Shown here: piece after piece, positions 32,843 through 46,227 of the stretch
Numbering within the stretch: the first letter of the stretch is position 1
Layout: the number at the start of each line of letters is the position of its first letter
Origin: Blastomyces gilchristii SLH14081
Lineage: Eukaryota; Ascomycota; Eurotiomycetes; Onygenales; Ajellomycetaceae
Assembly (NCBI RefSeq): GCF_000003855.2
Contig: NW_003101673.1
Coordinates: 10,734 to 74,733, forward strand
Reading direction: 5' to 3'
Length of the DNA: 64,000 bases
The notes under the pieces: model-generated
The model's input: the letters and a program-made list of their open reading frames with translations, nothing else
What the model was told of the DNA's origin: nothing
Database searches by the model: none
Program-made: the position numbers and the translations under genes

Positions 32843-34753
32843 GATGCTTGTATTCATTGTATGAGTTTGAGAAAACTAAGATGTTATTCAGATATATAAG
32901 ATATGAGATTTTATTCTGTTTATAAAGAATTGTATTCATTATTATTTGAAAGATGATAGACACATTCATCAGACTGAATGATATTATCAGAAATTCAAAC
33001 TTTCTTTATTATATATTAAATACTGTTTACAGTACTGACAGTTTATCTACACAGATCTGTCAGTATTCTGAGAGAAGATTGATCTTTGATAGATATCAGG
33101 TGTTTTCAACTGTATTCAGCTGTTATTGTATCTGTGATAGTAAATATTCATTCTTGATTGTAAGCTTGTTAAGTGCTTGATAATTAATATACATTCATCA
33201 CTTCTCTTCTGTCTTTCTCATAAATAGAACTGAGAAGTCTTACATACTTGATAAGAGTTGTATAAGATCATGTTCTAGAAGATCTGTGATCTGACACTTT
33301 TATTCTTCAAGATGTGTTTGTAACAGAGAATATATATTTTGATTGACTGATTTCACATTCTCTGTATCAATCTCATGTATAAATCCTTATTTCAGCAGTA
33401 ATTCTGATGAAAGATCTGTTCAAAAGATCTTTTTATACTTCTTCAGAAGTTTCTTCATACACTTGTTCTCTCATATATTCTTTATCTTGATTTTCTCTGC
33501 TTCTAAGTTCTGTATAACATACAGAATGCTTTCAGATGAGATCTTGTAAATTATTCTCTTTACTTATTAATGTATAAGCAGATTTAATTCTTCTATATTA
33601 GAGATATGAAATGTTCTTCTCATATCAGTTAATAGAATTATATGAACTGTTTTCTTCTTATCAGTTAATTATATATAGTATGTACATCATTGAATCTGTG
33701 AATTGAATCTTTAAAATCAATTAAGTCTGAGAATAAGATTATATTTCACATTTTACAGCTCTCATGCTCAGATATAGCAAGATTATTCTCTGAAGTATAA
33801 GAGAACTCTTACTCTTATAAGTGATACTAAATATCAGTTATTAGATAATCTTATATATCAGAGATTCTTTACTTAGTAGACTTCTTTTAGTCTTTGAATT
33901 ATATAATTATTAATATATTGTGTAGAAGCTTCTGTATCTACTAACACTTTACAGTTATCTCTTAATTCTTACTTAAGTGATCTCTATATATTAATATTTC
34001 AGATTCTAAGATATTGAGATGAGTATCTATCTCATTCTTACTCATATCTCAGTCAGAAGTCTACTTTCTCTTTATATTCACAGAATTCAGTGAGTCATCT
34101 AACACAGGCATCTCTTTCACTTTAAAGACTTTTCATAGAATATCAGTGAGTATCTCTGAGCTTACTGATTCTGCTAGTTTTTTGACTCTCTTGACTGTGT
34201 ACACTGTGTGTAATCTTTTATATCATGATTTTGACATCTATAGTTGAAGCAAGCTCAATACTGATAATATCAAGATTTTCACTTAGAGAATCTCTTTTTC
34301 AGAGAATTAAGTGCTTTAGTAATGATATTCAAATCTAGATTTGTTACATTTAGATGTGTAACTTATGTTATAGAAGTCTGATTATCTGTTCTCTGCTAAG
34401 ATATACTTGATTGCAGTATTTTCTATTATAATTGACTCATCTGTTTCTATACAATGAGAATATTATATATTTCTTTCACTGTATCTGATTATAAGATTAA
34501 GTATTTTCATTCTACTCTCAACTCAGGTGTAAGATCATGAATAAAGATCTGTAAATAGAAAGATGTTAAAAACTCTTCATTTAATATAAGATAGTGTAAG
34601 CTGAAGTGTGTGAAGTATAATATAAAATTACTCACTTATCTATACTCAGTGAAGTATTTATAATACTTATCTTATATATCTACTTTCTCAAAGTTGTGTA
34701 AGATTCATTTGAAAAACTTATTTCATATTCATAAGAATAAATATTACTCTGAG
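32843..34753 (-). pseudogene. G1L Gypsy-1 copy, middle part (gag end, protease, RT start)
   Basis: Mirror of G1R 47830-49730. On the minus strand an RT block with YLNN (YLDD expected, both Asp changed to Asn) is next to the minisatellite junction near 32.91 kb. A gag zinc knuckle lies near 34.21-34.26 kb; here the first Cys is kept but the second and last are Tyr. In G1R the first two are Tyr and the last is kept, so the two copies together support a C-x2-C-x4-H-x4-C knuckle. Plus-strand open frames in this stretch are antisense shadows. G2-2 interrupts it; the last five bases, CTGAG, are the left target copy. Confidence 0.83.
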
Positions 34754-35060
34754 TGTAAGAGGCCTACGCCGAATAGATCAGTATAATATATAGATCTTAT
34801 ATAACAAAGAGAAAAACATTAGAGAAGAAAAGAAAGAGAAAGTGTGAGAATCAGTGATCAGAGTGAATATTTATACATGTATATAGTGATGTATACAGTG
34901 AAGCTTCAGAGTGGAAGAATCTATATATGTTTATAACAGCTGAGAATTGATGATTGAGAATGACTGAGAATCAGAGTATATGCATTTGAGAATGAAGTGA
35001 TTGAAATCTGTGAAGTGTAATGAAATAGTCTATATCATTGATCAGGTGCAGCCTGTCACA
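34754..35060 (-). repeat. G2-2 3' LTR (left)
   Basis: 307 bp, TGTAAGAGGCC...GTCACA, paired with 42249-42555. Confidence 0.9.
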
Positions 35061-35241
35061 TTAGTCCTCTCTTTTCAGAAGCAGTTCTCATTGATCAAGA
35101 GCTGCTGTTTTGAATAATATGAAACTCAGAGTTCAGATCAGGCAATCATACCTGACTCATTTTATAAGATATTGTCAGCCGCGGCCGCGGGGTCTCTTAT
35201 CAAGAATATTCTCAATCTCTCACTCAAGCTCATTATCTTCT

Positions 35242-36786
35242 CCTTGATTGAAATGAAAATAATTCTTCAAAGAAAATGCCTTCTCAACTGTACAGACTAT
35301 GCTCTCTGATTAAAAATCAATTTTCTTCTTTAAATATTGAAAAAGTTGATCATGAGAAGATATCTTCCTGAAGAGAAAAGCTTGAATCTCTTATAGACTT
35401 GCAAATAAGTGAACTATCTAAGAAGAAAGAATATAAACAGCATTTGAAGAGAATTTTCACAATCAATATAGAAGACTCTATTCTGATTTATTCAGATGAC
35501 TTCAAAAATGAGAATTTGAATAGATTAGACACAGACATTGCTTATACTGAAGATAATATTAATTTTATCTCAGATTTCTGAAATTTAGACTGTGAATCTG
35601 AAGTCTTTGATGCTGAACTATTTGCAATAGTGAAAGCTTTCAAACTCATTGAAATAAAATCTTATAAAAGAGGAAATAGTTTGAAAGAGATATGAATATT
35701 CTCTGATAGTCAAGCTGCTTTGAAAAGACTTAGAAATAGTCAGATTTATAATGATTAAATGAATCTTGAACTGATCTTAAACTCTGTTTTGAAAATTCAA
35801 AAGAGAAGAATATTAAAGCTGATAATTCATCTGCACTGAGTTCCTGCTCATATAAATATTCATGACAATGAATTGGCTGATTCAGCTGTAAAAAAGAGTG
35901 CAGAATTAAGCAGATCTATTTAAAAAATTATGTTCTGATCTTTTATAAAGAGAAAAATAAAAGAATCTTGTTTAGACAAGTGTAATAAAAGCTAACAGAA
36001 ATAAAAGAAGAGTATACATTATTCAAGATTTGAAATAAAATCTTAGTGAAAATCTTGTTTAATTGAATGTAAAAAGAAAATATTCTCATCTATAATTCAG
36101 CTAAAACTAGAACATGACTATTTCAAATCTTATATATAAAGATTTAATGATAGATTTGATTCAATAGAATGCTTATTCTGCAATGCAAATGAGAATTCTG
36201 AGTATATTATAATGCACTGTGCATTATATAATAGTCTCAGAGTCAGATTGAAAGAGAAGTATAATCTAAATCAATTAAATATAAGATTCTTATTCTCAAC
36301 TGAGACAGGAATTAAATACTTAATAGATTATCTATCAGAAACTCAAGCAGCTATAAGAAAATGACTAAATTCAGAAATATCTGAATATGAAGAGGAGAAA
36401 ATCAATCAGATATAGTCTGTTAAAACAGCTATATACTATCTTTTAATAATTTATTTTGTTACAGTCTCTTTTTACTTTATCTTTTTCTTTCAATTTCTTT
36501 CTATCTATCTATTTAATATGTCTATCTTTAAGACTGTGTTCTCTTTTCCTTTGTTATGATATTATCAAATGATTTCAAAGTATCAGAAGATGTTAAGATA
36601 CTGCAATTTGTAAACAGTTTTTATATTCTGAGCTGAAATTTTCTGATTTTGCATATCTGAAATTGATGAATGTATAATAGTTAACTTTACAGATATAGGA
36701 AAAACCCTGAGAACTAAAAGTTCTCAGATAGATGTCATAGTCTCTGACTGCATACATCTATAATTGAAGAATAATAATAATAATCA
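35242..36786 (+). mobile_element. LINE-E, 5'-truncated LINE in the G2-2 chromodomain region
   Basis: The 12-bp target copy TCATTATCTTCT occurs at 35230-35241 and 36787-36798; G2-1 has a single copy near 25823-25835. The insert starts inside ORF2 before RNase H and ends with the 3' UTR, the stem-loop and (AAT)n. It is strikingly similar to LINE-A 19800-21341 and shares private changes, including TAA for CAA near 35754 and TGA for Trp followed by AATTTAGAC near 35577. The open frame at 35399-35581 is the RNase H start. The insertion cuts off the G2-2 chromodomain: the minus-strand frame 36735-37016 has a GPY/F-like module and then reads into the LINE tail. Confidence 0.9.
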
Positions 36787-36798
36787 TCATTATCTTCT

Positions 36799-39700
36799 TC
36801 TATGATGCCTGGCGGCTGCCAGTCAGAAGTCAGTTGAGAAGAAAACAGATCAGTGATGACGCGGCAGAGCAAGCTTGTATGAAAGACATCATGAATTCCT
36901 GATAATGTGTCAAGATGATAGTTGTGACTACCTAGAACTTCTATCACTTTATACTTTGCATAGTGGTAATTCAGTGTGTGAAATGAGTGTGTGATCTGTA
37001 TATTCTTAAGATTCAATCATATCAGATCTTCTATCTTATATTGTTTGATGAGGTCTCAGTGAACATTGATTTAATCTTCTTAATTCTGTTTAGTGCTCAT
37101 CATGAAGACTTCTACTCAATCATGAGTGTCTTGAAGTTTTATTACTATATTATCAGTGATCTGAATTGAACTACAGAGGTTCAATGTCAACTGTGTAATC
37201 TCTAGAAGATTCAACACTTTCATATGATAACTGTGTATAAGAAAGAACAGGCTTATATCTGTTGAGACAGCATCTCAATCATTGATAGCAATCTCTGCAT
37301 GTAGAAGAAGATCATGCTAATTATCTTATAAGTGATTGCAGAACTTATAAAGATAATTCTTTATAGTCTGAATTATCTGTTCTGATACATCATCAGTCTC
37401 AGAGTGATAGACAGTTAACAAACAGTGTGTAATCTTAAGAATTTGACAGATTCTTGTTCAGAGAGTACTTATGAATTGATGACTCTGATCTGATACTATA
37501 GATCTCAGTAATTCATACATCTGATAGAACAGGCTTCTTAGAAAAGCTTTAATGACTTGTTCAGTATTTATCTTGTTACAGAGTTTCAATATTACACTTT
37601 TACTTAATCAGTTTACAATGATCAGAATATTTCTACAGTTCTTACTCACAGAGAGATCAACAGTGAAGTTAATTATCACATCTTATCAGATTCTATCAGA
37701 GATATTAAGTGATTTCAGCAGGTCTTTTCTACAGTTCTTTCATAAGATGATGAAGAAATAATGATTACAGTTTTAAATAAAATGTCTGATGCTGTTTAAT
37801 ATCTCAGATCAGTAGAACTTCTGAGAGATTATTTAATATAGTTATTCACAATCTGAATAACTAATTATATATAAATCATGCATCTCTTGCATTATCTGAG
37901 TGTATAAGAGTTCAAAGTGAGAGACTCAATATTGTTTATAAAACTGTAGAGTGTTATTATTATTGATTGAGTATTCTGAGATGTTGATTCTTATATGTAG
38001 TTCTGGAGAAAATCAGAATGCTTCTTGATATACTGCTTTAATAAGTACTTGAAGAAGTTCATCAGTTTAGACTATTATATGTTATAATTCATTCAGTGTA
38101 GGTTCAGAAGAAGTCAAGATATTAATATCAGTATCAGTGTCAGTGTTAGTGACAGTTCAGAGAGGAGATGTTCTAATTGAAGAAGTGTGTATAGTGTCAT
38201 GAGTTGTTTTATCTTAATTAACTAATATCTTCAGATCTAGAAGCTGGTATTCTCAGTTCATTTAATAAGTATCTGTTATATTGAAAGGCATATCTTACTC
38301 TTGTTATAAGAGAGCATCTATCATTGAGTTCTGACTGCTGAGACAGTAGTGTATTATAAAATGAAAGTAGTTTAAGAACTCAGATTATTGCATCTATCAT
38401 TCAGTGAGTTTACAGATAGTTGTAAAGTACTTGAGATTCTTATAATCTGTGATTATCTCAAATTTAAAGACACTTCAGAGTTCAGAGTCTCATTCTTCTA
38501 GACAGTGTACAATTGTAAGAAGTTTCTTGTCATAGATCTTATAGTTACATTCAGTGAGACTAGACTGGCCGCCGGGACTATGAATTTCACATTTAGTCCC
38601 ACTTGGTCTGGTCTCATACATTTCTTGGCGTGAATCCCGCTGGGACTGGCTATCAAAAAAACATGTAAAGTGACTATATATCAGATCTTAAAATGAAACC
38701 ATGACTTGAAAAAAATAAGAAAGTGATTCTATTTGATTCCATTTAGTCCCATTCTTGGCATAAAGTTACTATTTTTAGACATTTTAAGGTTTTTTTAGAC
38801 TATTTTTAATTTTTTAAAAAGTAACACTTTTTGGTAACACTCAAATGAGATTTAAAGTCATTTAAAGCAATAAAAATAATTTAAATTGAGAAGTGAAAAT
38901 CATGGTCTCATTTGAAAAATGTGATAAGAGTAGACAGTAAGTCTCACTGAGACAGTATGAGACTACTATCTAATGTTAAAACCATGTAATGGGATCAGTT
39001 GAATTGGTAATGAAACTATCAAAAAATCTGGTCCTGGTCTCAGACACGGTCACACGGTCAGTTTAAGTAAGACTCAGTTTCTTAGATATGAAGGTGCATG
39101 ATTGTAAGATATCTTTATCATTATATTACAATATAGCTTTCTCTATAACATAGTCAGAGAAGTCAGCTTCAACAACTGTTTTATAATCAGAGTTAAATAT
39201 TATTAGTAGAGAGATATTAATGAATATCTTCTTTATCTGTGTAAATACAGCTTCAGTATCTGCTGATTACTGAAATACTGAGTTCTTTCTGATGAGTTCT
39301 ATAAGTGATCTCATAATATCTGAGAAGTTTTATATAAATTGCTAATAGAAGTTAGCAAATTTGATGAAGCTTTATATATCTTTCACAGTATGTGAAGCTT
39401 CTCATTCAAGAATAGTAAAGACTTTCTCAGAATTTATTCAAATTCTCTTGTCAGCTTCTATAATAAAATCTAGATATTTAATACTCTTGACTTTGAAGTT
39501 ATACTTGTCAATATCTATTGATAGTTCTGCTTCTTGTAATTATTATAATACTTTTCATATGTATTCTTGATATTCTTTTCTGAACTCATCAGTGAAGATG
39601 AGAATGTCATTGAGATATATAGATACAAATTCATCAAGAAAATTCTGAAGTGCTCAGTTGATATACTTCTGAAATATACTAGAAGTATTGATCAGTTTAA

Positions 39701-40720
39701 AGAGTGTAACTATTCATTCAAAGAGACTATAATATGTTTGAAATGCTGTGAGCTATTCATCTTCTTCAGTGATATGAATTTTATAAAATGCAGTGATAAT
39801 ATCTAGTTTTATAAATTATTGAGCTTGTTCAATATGAGCTAGAGTTTTATTGATAAGAGATAAAGAATAGTAGTTCTTCTTGATTAATCTGTTCAATTCT
39901 TGATAGTTTACACAGAATCAGAGTTCTTTATCTGATTTCTTTGCAAAGAGAATAGAAGCTGCAGTGAAAGAGTTACTAATATATATGAATTTCTTATTCA
40001 ACAGATCATTGAGTGTCTTCTGAAGAAGAAGAAGTTCATCTTGAGACATGTTATAAAAAAGGCCTTATAATGACTTAGAATTCTTATCATTCTTCTTTTC
40101 TAACTTGATACTGTGATCTACTCCTGAGCCTTGTAAGAGGGGTATATTTATAGTGTTATCTTATTAAAAGATATCTAGATATTTGTGATATTATTGAGAG
40201 AGTTTTATATAAGAATCTGTTGTTGTAATGCAGAATAACTTTTCTAGAGCCTTTTTAATATCAGTCAGACTAGTGAAATAGATTGATATATGATTCTACT
40301 ATTAATGATTGTTTTAATGACTTCTTTTTCTGAGTATTTTATAGGTGTTGACAGAGATCTGTGTCAGATTCATAGTCTTATGAATATTATTCTTATGAAC
40401 TTCATTATTATTAGAGAATATTAAACTCCTGTTTTAAGTGTTCAATAAGATGTCTTATTCACATAGTCAGACAAGTTCTAATATAAGATTATAATCAAGA
40501 TTATTAACTTTATATATATAGATGTCTTCATACTGATGTTCTCTGATATCTATGTTTAGTTTCATCATGTAACAGATGCAAATATCTTTTAGATCATTGA
40601 ATTCTGCAAGAAGTCAGAATTTTAATAAGAGAATACACTGAAGATTATAATATCTTACAACTGAAGATTTAATCATTGTATAATAATATAGACTGCTGTC
40701 TATCATGACTTTCATATTAT
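36799..40720 (-). pseudogene. G2-2 pol (protease to integrase), interrupted by MITE-1
   Basis: Same gene as G2-1 pol. The integrase C-terminal module is the clearest open stretch (37016 down to 36799), with KVIEVLGSHNYHLDTLSG followed by IHDVFHTSLL, as in the GPY/F module of chromovirus integrases. The RT catalytic box is YLND (about 39600-39615). MITE-1 lies between the RNase H-side region and RT at 38561-39065. There are many stops and more transitions than in G2-1. Plus-strand open frames at 39361-39806 and 37552-37761 are shadows. Confidence 0.8.
38561..39065 (+). mobile_element. MITE-1, 505-bp non-autonomous hAT derivative
   Basis: The ends TAGACTGGCC and GGTCAGTTTA match the hAT-A and hAT-B termini over about 100 bp on the left and 40 bp on the right. 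The 8-bp target copies AGTGAGAC (38553-38560) and AGTAAGAC (39066-39073) differ by one transition. G2-1 keeps the empty site AGTGAGAC at 27550-27557. It has no coding capacity and could be moved only by a transposase supplied in trans. It contains a clean copy of the GTAACACT direct-repeat motif. Confidence 0.93.
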
Positions 40721-40759
40721 ATATGTTATTAATCACAGTAGATACAAGAATTGCATTCA

Positions 40760-42248
40760 TTGTTGTCTGATCTCTTCAAGCTTCTGTTTATGAATTTGAA
40801 CAGAAGTTAATCTTTTCTCTGTTTCACTGAGACATTCTTATAGTTATCTTTTAAATCTTTCTTCACTGTAATGTGATTGATGTAAACAGATGCTGATTCA
40901 TTCTTCAAATAAGAAGACACTGATCTTTCTCTTAATTGAGAAGACACATAGGTCAATTGACAGTTAAAAGTGATGTGTTCTGATCAGTTACAGTTGATGC
41001 ATACTTCACATTGACATCAATCAGTGACTTCTTCAAGAGTGATCTTGGAAACTTGAAAGCCTGTTCAAATGATGGAAACTCTTGCTTATGTGTAGACATT
41101 TGAGTCTACTCAATTCATGGCATCTGCATCATTGTTATTCTTCAGCACAGATATGTGAGTGACTGAATTATTTCTCAGCATAGATATATGAGTGTAATGT
41201 CTTCTATCACTGTTCTGTATACTCTTGAGCTTGATAAGATGATTATTCAATGTCTGAAACTGTGTGCAGAAACTTTTATAAGTCTGATCTTTGTCTATGC
41301 TTATAAGAGTCTGTAAAAGTTTGAAAGTTAATGTCTTCTTGAGCATGCTAATCTTCATTTAATTCTCTTAAGATTAATTATCTACTTCTAGAATCTTGAT
41401 GTTAAAGTCAGAGATTAATATTGTAAGAGAAGTATTTCTCTGTTAAATACTCTGTAATTAATCTAACACTTTTTATTATATAGCAGTGTCTTGAAACAGA
41501 ATATCAAGATATTTGATGATGTTATCAGATGTTTATAATACTGATTCACATGCTTTTATTCATGAATAAAACTTCTGTTTCATGTGATCTTTCAATTGTT
41601 CATTGATATATCAATCTTGATTGATTAATGAACTGATGATATCTTCATCTATACTCAGTTTTGTAAGCATTTTCATTCTTCATGATGAATAGAGAGTGAG
41701 ATCAGAAGTATTGAAATATGCAGAAGTATCTAAGCATTCTTTCAGTACTTTTATATTTGATTCTGTAGATGTTGAAATTGTATGAGTTCTTTGTTAAGTT
41801 AATTGTTAAATCTCTTTATATTGAAGTTATTGAGTTACATGTATATCAGCTATCTATTACTGTTATAATTTCAACATTACTTAAAGTTGCTGTGATATTA
41901 CTTCTATGCTTGTGTTTGAGAGTTCTTTCATATTATTGTTAGACATGTCATTTATTGAGTGTATAATATCTGTGAAATCTTGAAGAAGTGTAATTGTATA
42001 AATATCTCATATATCTGAGTGTCAGAACTCTCAGATCTTTCACTAATATTCTCTTATAAGATCTTATTATAAGGCTAGAATGACTGATGAGCAAGCTTCT
42101 ATCTGAGAACTTAATATTCACTTAACTGTGTTTCTCTTTCTTATACATTGTTATGTGTTTAAATATCTCTCAATGAATAATTGTTTCTAATGAGAAGATG
42201 ATGTGTGAATAATCATTTCTAATAAGAAGATAATGAATGTTTTTCTAG
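40760..42248 (-). pseudogene. G2-2 gag
   Basis: Counterpart of G2-1 gag but with about 260 bp more (41580-41860). The CCHC knuckle lies near 40.97-41.01 kb. A gag helix block is open at 41110-41358. Decayed by transitions. Confidence 0.68.
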
Positions 42249-42555
42249 TATAAGAGGCCTATGCTGAATAGATCGGTATAATATATAGATCTTATATAAT
42301 AAAGAGAAAAATGTTAGAGAAGAAAAGAAAGAGAAAGTGTGAGAATTAATAATCAGAGTGAATATTTATATGTGTATATAATAATGTATATAGTGAAGCT
42401 TCAGAGCGGAAGAATCTATATATGTTTATAGTGACTGAGAATTGATGATTGAGAATGGCTGAGAATTGAAGTGTATATGTTTGAGAATGAAGTGATTGAA
42501 ATCTGTGAAGTGTAACAGAATAGTCTATATCATTGATCAGGCGCAGCCCATCACA
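42249..42555 (-). repeat. G2-2 5' LTR (right)
   Basis: 307 bp; the start has mutated from TGTAAG to TATAAG and the end is CATCACA. It is followed by the CTGAG target copy. Confidence 0.9.
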
Positions 42556-42560
42556 CTGAG

Positions 42561-42999
42561 TCTGTGAGATTCATCCTTTTATCAGTTATTTATAATGACT
42601 TTGCTTTTTCACATAGAAACACAGCAGATTTTAAAACTTGTTGAAATTTCATTAACTGTCTATCTATAAGTTTATATTTAATCTGATAATATAATTATAT
42701 CTGACTTAGTCAGCTGATTACAGCATCATTTTTTTAATCATTATTAAAGCTTAATAATTTCAGTAGATCTCTCAGCTTGATATATTTCATATTCAGATTC
42801 TCATTCTGTGCAGTGATCTCAGATAATATATACACTTCTGAAGAGATTGTAAATAATTATAATAAGATCTTCAGATTCAGTATAATTGTCTATCTGTGTA
42901 AATGTTCAATCTCTCACTGCAGATCTATGAGCTGATTTTTCCTATTCTAATTAATGATGATAATTATATTAATAAAGCTCTTTATAGTAAATGCTTGAT
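42561..42999 (-). pseudogene. G1L Gypsy-1 copy, gag segment 1
   Basis: Mirror of G1R from about 47815 to 47400. Mutated gag coding sequence with no extra domain that I can name. The last 14 bases, AGTAAATGCTTGAT (42986-42999), are the left target copy of LINE-F. Confidence 0.75.
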
Positions 43000-45300
43000 T
43001 ATTATTATTATTATTATTCTTCAATTATAGATGTATGCAGTCAGAGACTATGACATCTACCTGAGAATCTTTAGTTCTCAGGGTTTTTCCTATATCTATA
43101 GAGTCAACTATTATACATTTATCAATTTCAAATATGCAAAATCAGAAAATTCCAGCTCAGAATATAAAAACTGTTTACAAATTGCAGTATTTCAACACCT
43201 TCTGATAGTTTGAAACCATTTGAAAATATTATGACAAAAGAAAAGAGAACATAGTCTTAAAGATAGACACATTAAATAGATAGAGAAAAGAACAGAAGGA
43301 AACAAGTACAGTAAAGAGAGACTATAACAAAACAAAATTATTAAAAGATGATGTATAGCTGTTTTAACAGACTATATCTAGTCAATTTCCACTTCTTCAT
43401 ATTCAGATACTTCTGAATTCAGCCATTTTCTTGTAGCTGCTCTAGTTTCTGATAGAAAGTCTATTAAGTATTTAGTTCCTGTCTCAGTTGAGAATAAGAA
43501 TCTCATATTTAATTGATTTAAATCATACTTTTTCTTTAATCTGACTCTGAGACTATTGTATAATGCACAATGCATTACAATATGCTCAGGATTTTCATTC
43601 ACATTGCAGAATAAGCACTCTGTTGAATCAAATCTATCATCAAATCTTTGTATATAAGATTTGAAATAACCATGTCCTAGTTTCAGCTGAATTATAGATG
43701 AGAATATTTTCTTTTTACATTTAATTGAACAAGATTTCCACTTTGGTTTTGTCTCAAATCTTGAATAATGTATACTCTTCTTTTGTTTCTGCCAGCTTTC
43801 ATTTCACTTATTTAAACAAGATTCTTTTATCTTTCTCTTTATGAAAGACCAGGACACTGTTTTTTGAATAGATCTGCTTAATTCTGAACTCTTTTTTGCA
43901 GCTGAATCAGCCAATTCATTGTCATGAATATTCATATGAGCAGGAACTCAATGCAGATGAATTATCAGTTTTAATGTTCTTCTCTTTTGAATTTTCAAAA
44001 CAGAGTTTAAGATCAGTTCAAGATTCATTTGATCATTATGAATCTGACTATTTCTAAGTCTTTTTAAAGCAGCTTGACTATCAGAGAATATTCATGCCTC
44101 TTTCAAATCATTTCCTCTTTTATGAGATTTTATTTCAATGAGTTTGAAAGCTTTCACTATTGCAAATAGTTCAGCATCAAAGACTTCAGATTCACAGCCT
44201 AAATTCCAGAAATCTGAGATAAAATTAATATTATCTTCAGTATAAGCAATGCCTGCGCCTAATCTATTCAAATTCTCATTTTTTGAGCCATCTGAGTAGA
44301 TCAGAATAGAGTCTTTTATATTAATTGTAGAGATCTTCTTCAAATGCTGTTCATATTCTCTCTCTTTAGATAGTTCACTTATTTGTAAGTCTATGAGAGA
44401 TTTCAGCTTTTCTCTTCAGAGAGATATCTTCTCATGATCAATTTTCTCAACATTTAATGAAGAAAATTGATTCTTAATAAGTGAACATAGTCTATACAGT
44501 TGAGAGGGCATTTTCTTTAAAGTATTATTCTCATTTCAATCAAGAAATCTATTTCAATCCAGTTCATTTCCTGAGTTAACTGATGGAAATGAAGAAGAGA
44601 CTCTTTCTCTGATTATATGATTTGAGCTCATCTTTATAACTCTCAGAGCATAGTTCATACAGGCCTTTTCAAATCAAATAGCAGGAGGTGGAATTGAAGC
44701 TTCAATTTTCATTGCTTTAATAGGAGATGACTTGAATGCTCCCAGGATTCTTCTCAAAGCTCTGTTTTATAGACTTTGAAAGAGTTCAGTGAAGTTTTCT
44801 TGATTATTCCATCAAACTTGAACTTCATAATCAGCTACTGAGATAATACAGGCTATGTATAACTGTCTCATAGCCTGAAAGAATAGACCTCCCTCAGTAT
44901 TTGATAGTCTGATTATACTATTCAGTAGTCTCTCTGCCTTGATGATTCTTTGTTGAATATGATATTTAAAATTCAACTTGAAGTTTAATCATACTCCTAG
45001 CCATTTGACATTTAAACCGGGTTTAATCTCTTTATTCAAAAGAGTTAGACTTAGTTCTTTCTCATTAAATCTGGGAAAAAAGTGAATTAGCTCAGTTTTA
45101 TTCATATCAAATTGAATTAGATTGATATCTGCTCTAACAAAGATTTCCTTTACTGCTTTCTCAATCACTTCTAAATTCTCTTTGATTGTCTTTGAACTGT
45201 AGAGTAGATCAATATTATCTACATAACTTGAAGATCTCACTATTTTCATCTCTCTATTCTTGAATAGATATGCAGTGTATATTGCAAAGAAAACAGGTGA
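43000..45300 (-). mobile_element. LINE-F, 5'-truncated and best-preserved LINE copy
   Basis: Target copies AGTAAATGCTTGAT lie at 42986-42999 and 45301-45314; G1R keeps the empty site near 47365-47390. The (AAT)n tail starts at 43000. Minus-strand ORF2 keeps one frame from about 45300 to the stop at 43378: RT box YVDN at 45214-45225 (YVDD expected), RNase H with YSDGSKNENLNRLGAGIAY near 44.3 kb, and the HCALYN block in 43378-43602. Trp TGG codons survive here (for example in RKWLNSEV), showing what the other copies looked like before mutation. Stops still occur, so it is inactive. Confidence 0.92.
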
Positions 45301-45314
45301 AGTAAATGCTTGAT

Positions 45315-45721
45315 CTGCAGTGAATATTAATTGTTATTTGACTTCTGTCTCAGTCTGTTACTGCATATACAAGGCCTTGATCTTATTTAGAATTCTTGTA
45401 TATATACAGAGTTTCACTTTCAATTCAGTAGTCTCAGTTACTTTTCTTACTATTTTAAGTAAATTCTCTGAGAGATTCTGCATATCTTTCAGTTCAGATA
45501 GCAGAGAAGAGTGTTATTTATATTAATTAGAGAAGATATTTATTTCAGTGATTTCTCATTGATTGTACAATGTCTATTGTTATATCATTATATTATTATA
45601 TGATTTTCAATTTCTGTTATTATTATATAATTTCAGTGATGATTATCTCTCTTTTATTCTTTTAAGTAGAGAGCAGTCTTCTTTGAATCTGATTCACTGC
45701 TCTTATCCTGCTTCTCACATC
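45315..45721 (-). pseudogene. G1L Gypsy-1 copy, gag segment 2
   Basis: Mirror of G1R 47365 back to 46977. Gag N-terminal coding sequence, decayed. The last eight bases, CTCACATC, are the left target copy of MITE-2. Confidence 0.75.
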
Positions 45722-46227
45722 TAGACTGACCGTGTGACTGTGTCTGAAACCAGGATCAGAATTTTTAATAGTTTCATTATCAATTTAACTAATCTCATTA
45801 CATGATTTTAACATTAGATAGTAGTTTTATACTGTCTCAGTGAGACTTACTGTCTACTCTTATTATATTTTTCAAATAAGATCATGATTTTCACTTCTCA
45901 ATTTAAATTATTTTTATTGCTTTAAATGACTTTAAATCTCATTTAAGTGTTATCAAAAAGTGTTACTTTTTAAAAAATTAAAAATAGTCTAAAAAAAACC
46001 TTAAAATGTCTAAAAATAGTAACTTTATGCTAAGAATGAAACTAAATAGAATTAAATGAAATCACTTTTTTATTTTTTTCAAGTCATGATTTCATTTTAA
46101 GATCTGATATATAGTCACTTTACATGTTTTTTAAATGATTAGTCTCAGCAGGATTTATGTTAAGAAATGTATAAGATCAGATTAAATGAGATCAAATGTG
46201 AAATTCATAGTCTCAGCAGTCAGTCTA
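45722..46227 (-). mobile_element. MITE-2, 506-bp non-autonomous hAT derivative
   Basis: Same family as MITE-1 in inverse orientation: starts TAGACTGACCGTG and ends CAGTCAGTCTA. Target copies CTCACATC (45714-45721) and CTCACACC (46228-46235). The empty site is GATGTGAG at 46969-46976 in G1R. Every difference I followed against MITE-1 in the first 110 bp is a transition, so it is a mutated sister copy. Confidence 0.93.

Larger units (their letters stand above)
34754..42555 (-). mobile_element. G2-2, second Gypsy-2 chromovirus copy
   Basis: A 7802-bp unit with 307-bp LTRs (34754-35060 and 42249-42555). A perfect 5-bp duplication CTGAG flanks it (34749-34753 and 42556-42560). The empty site is in G1R near 47816-47825. 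It carries LINE-E (35242-36786) and MITE-1 (38561-39065); without them it is about 5.7 kb. It is more mutated than G2-1: RT YLDD is YLND near 39.61 kb. The zinc knuckle is still readable near 40.97 kb. Confidence 0.93.

Noticed and set aside
31705..32969. Three overlapping long minus-strand open frames (303-369 codons), Ser/Leu/His/Tyr rich
   Set aside because: They are translations of the purine-rich minisatellite in all three frames. One merely starts with Gypsy-1 RT residues upstream of the repeat.
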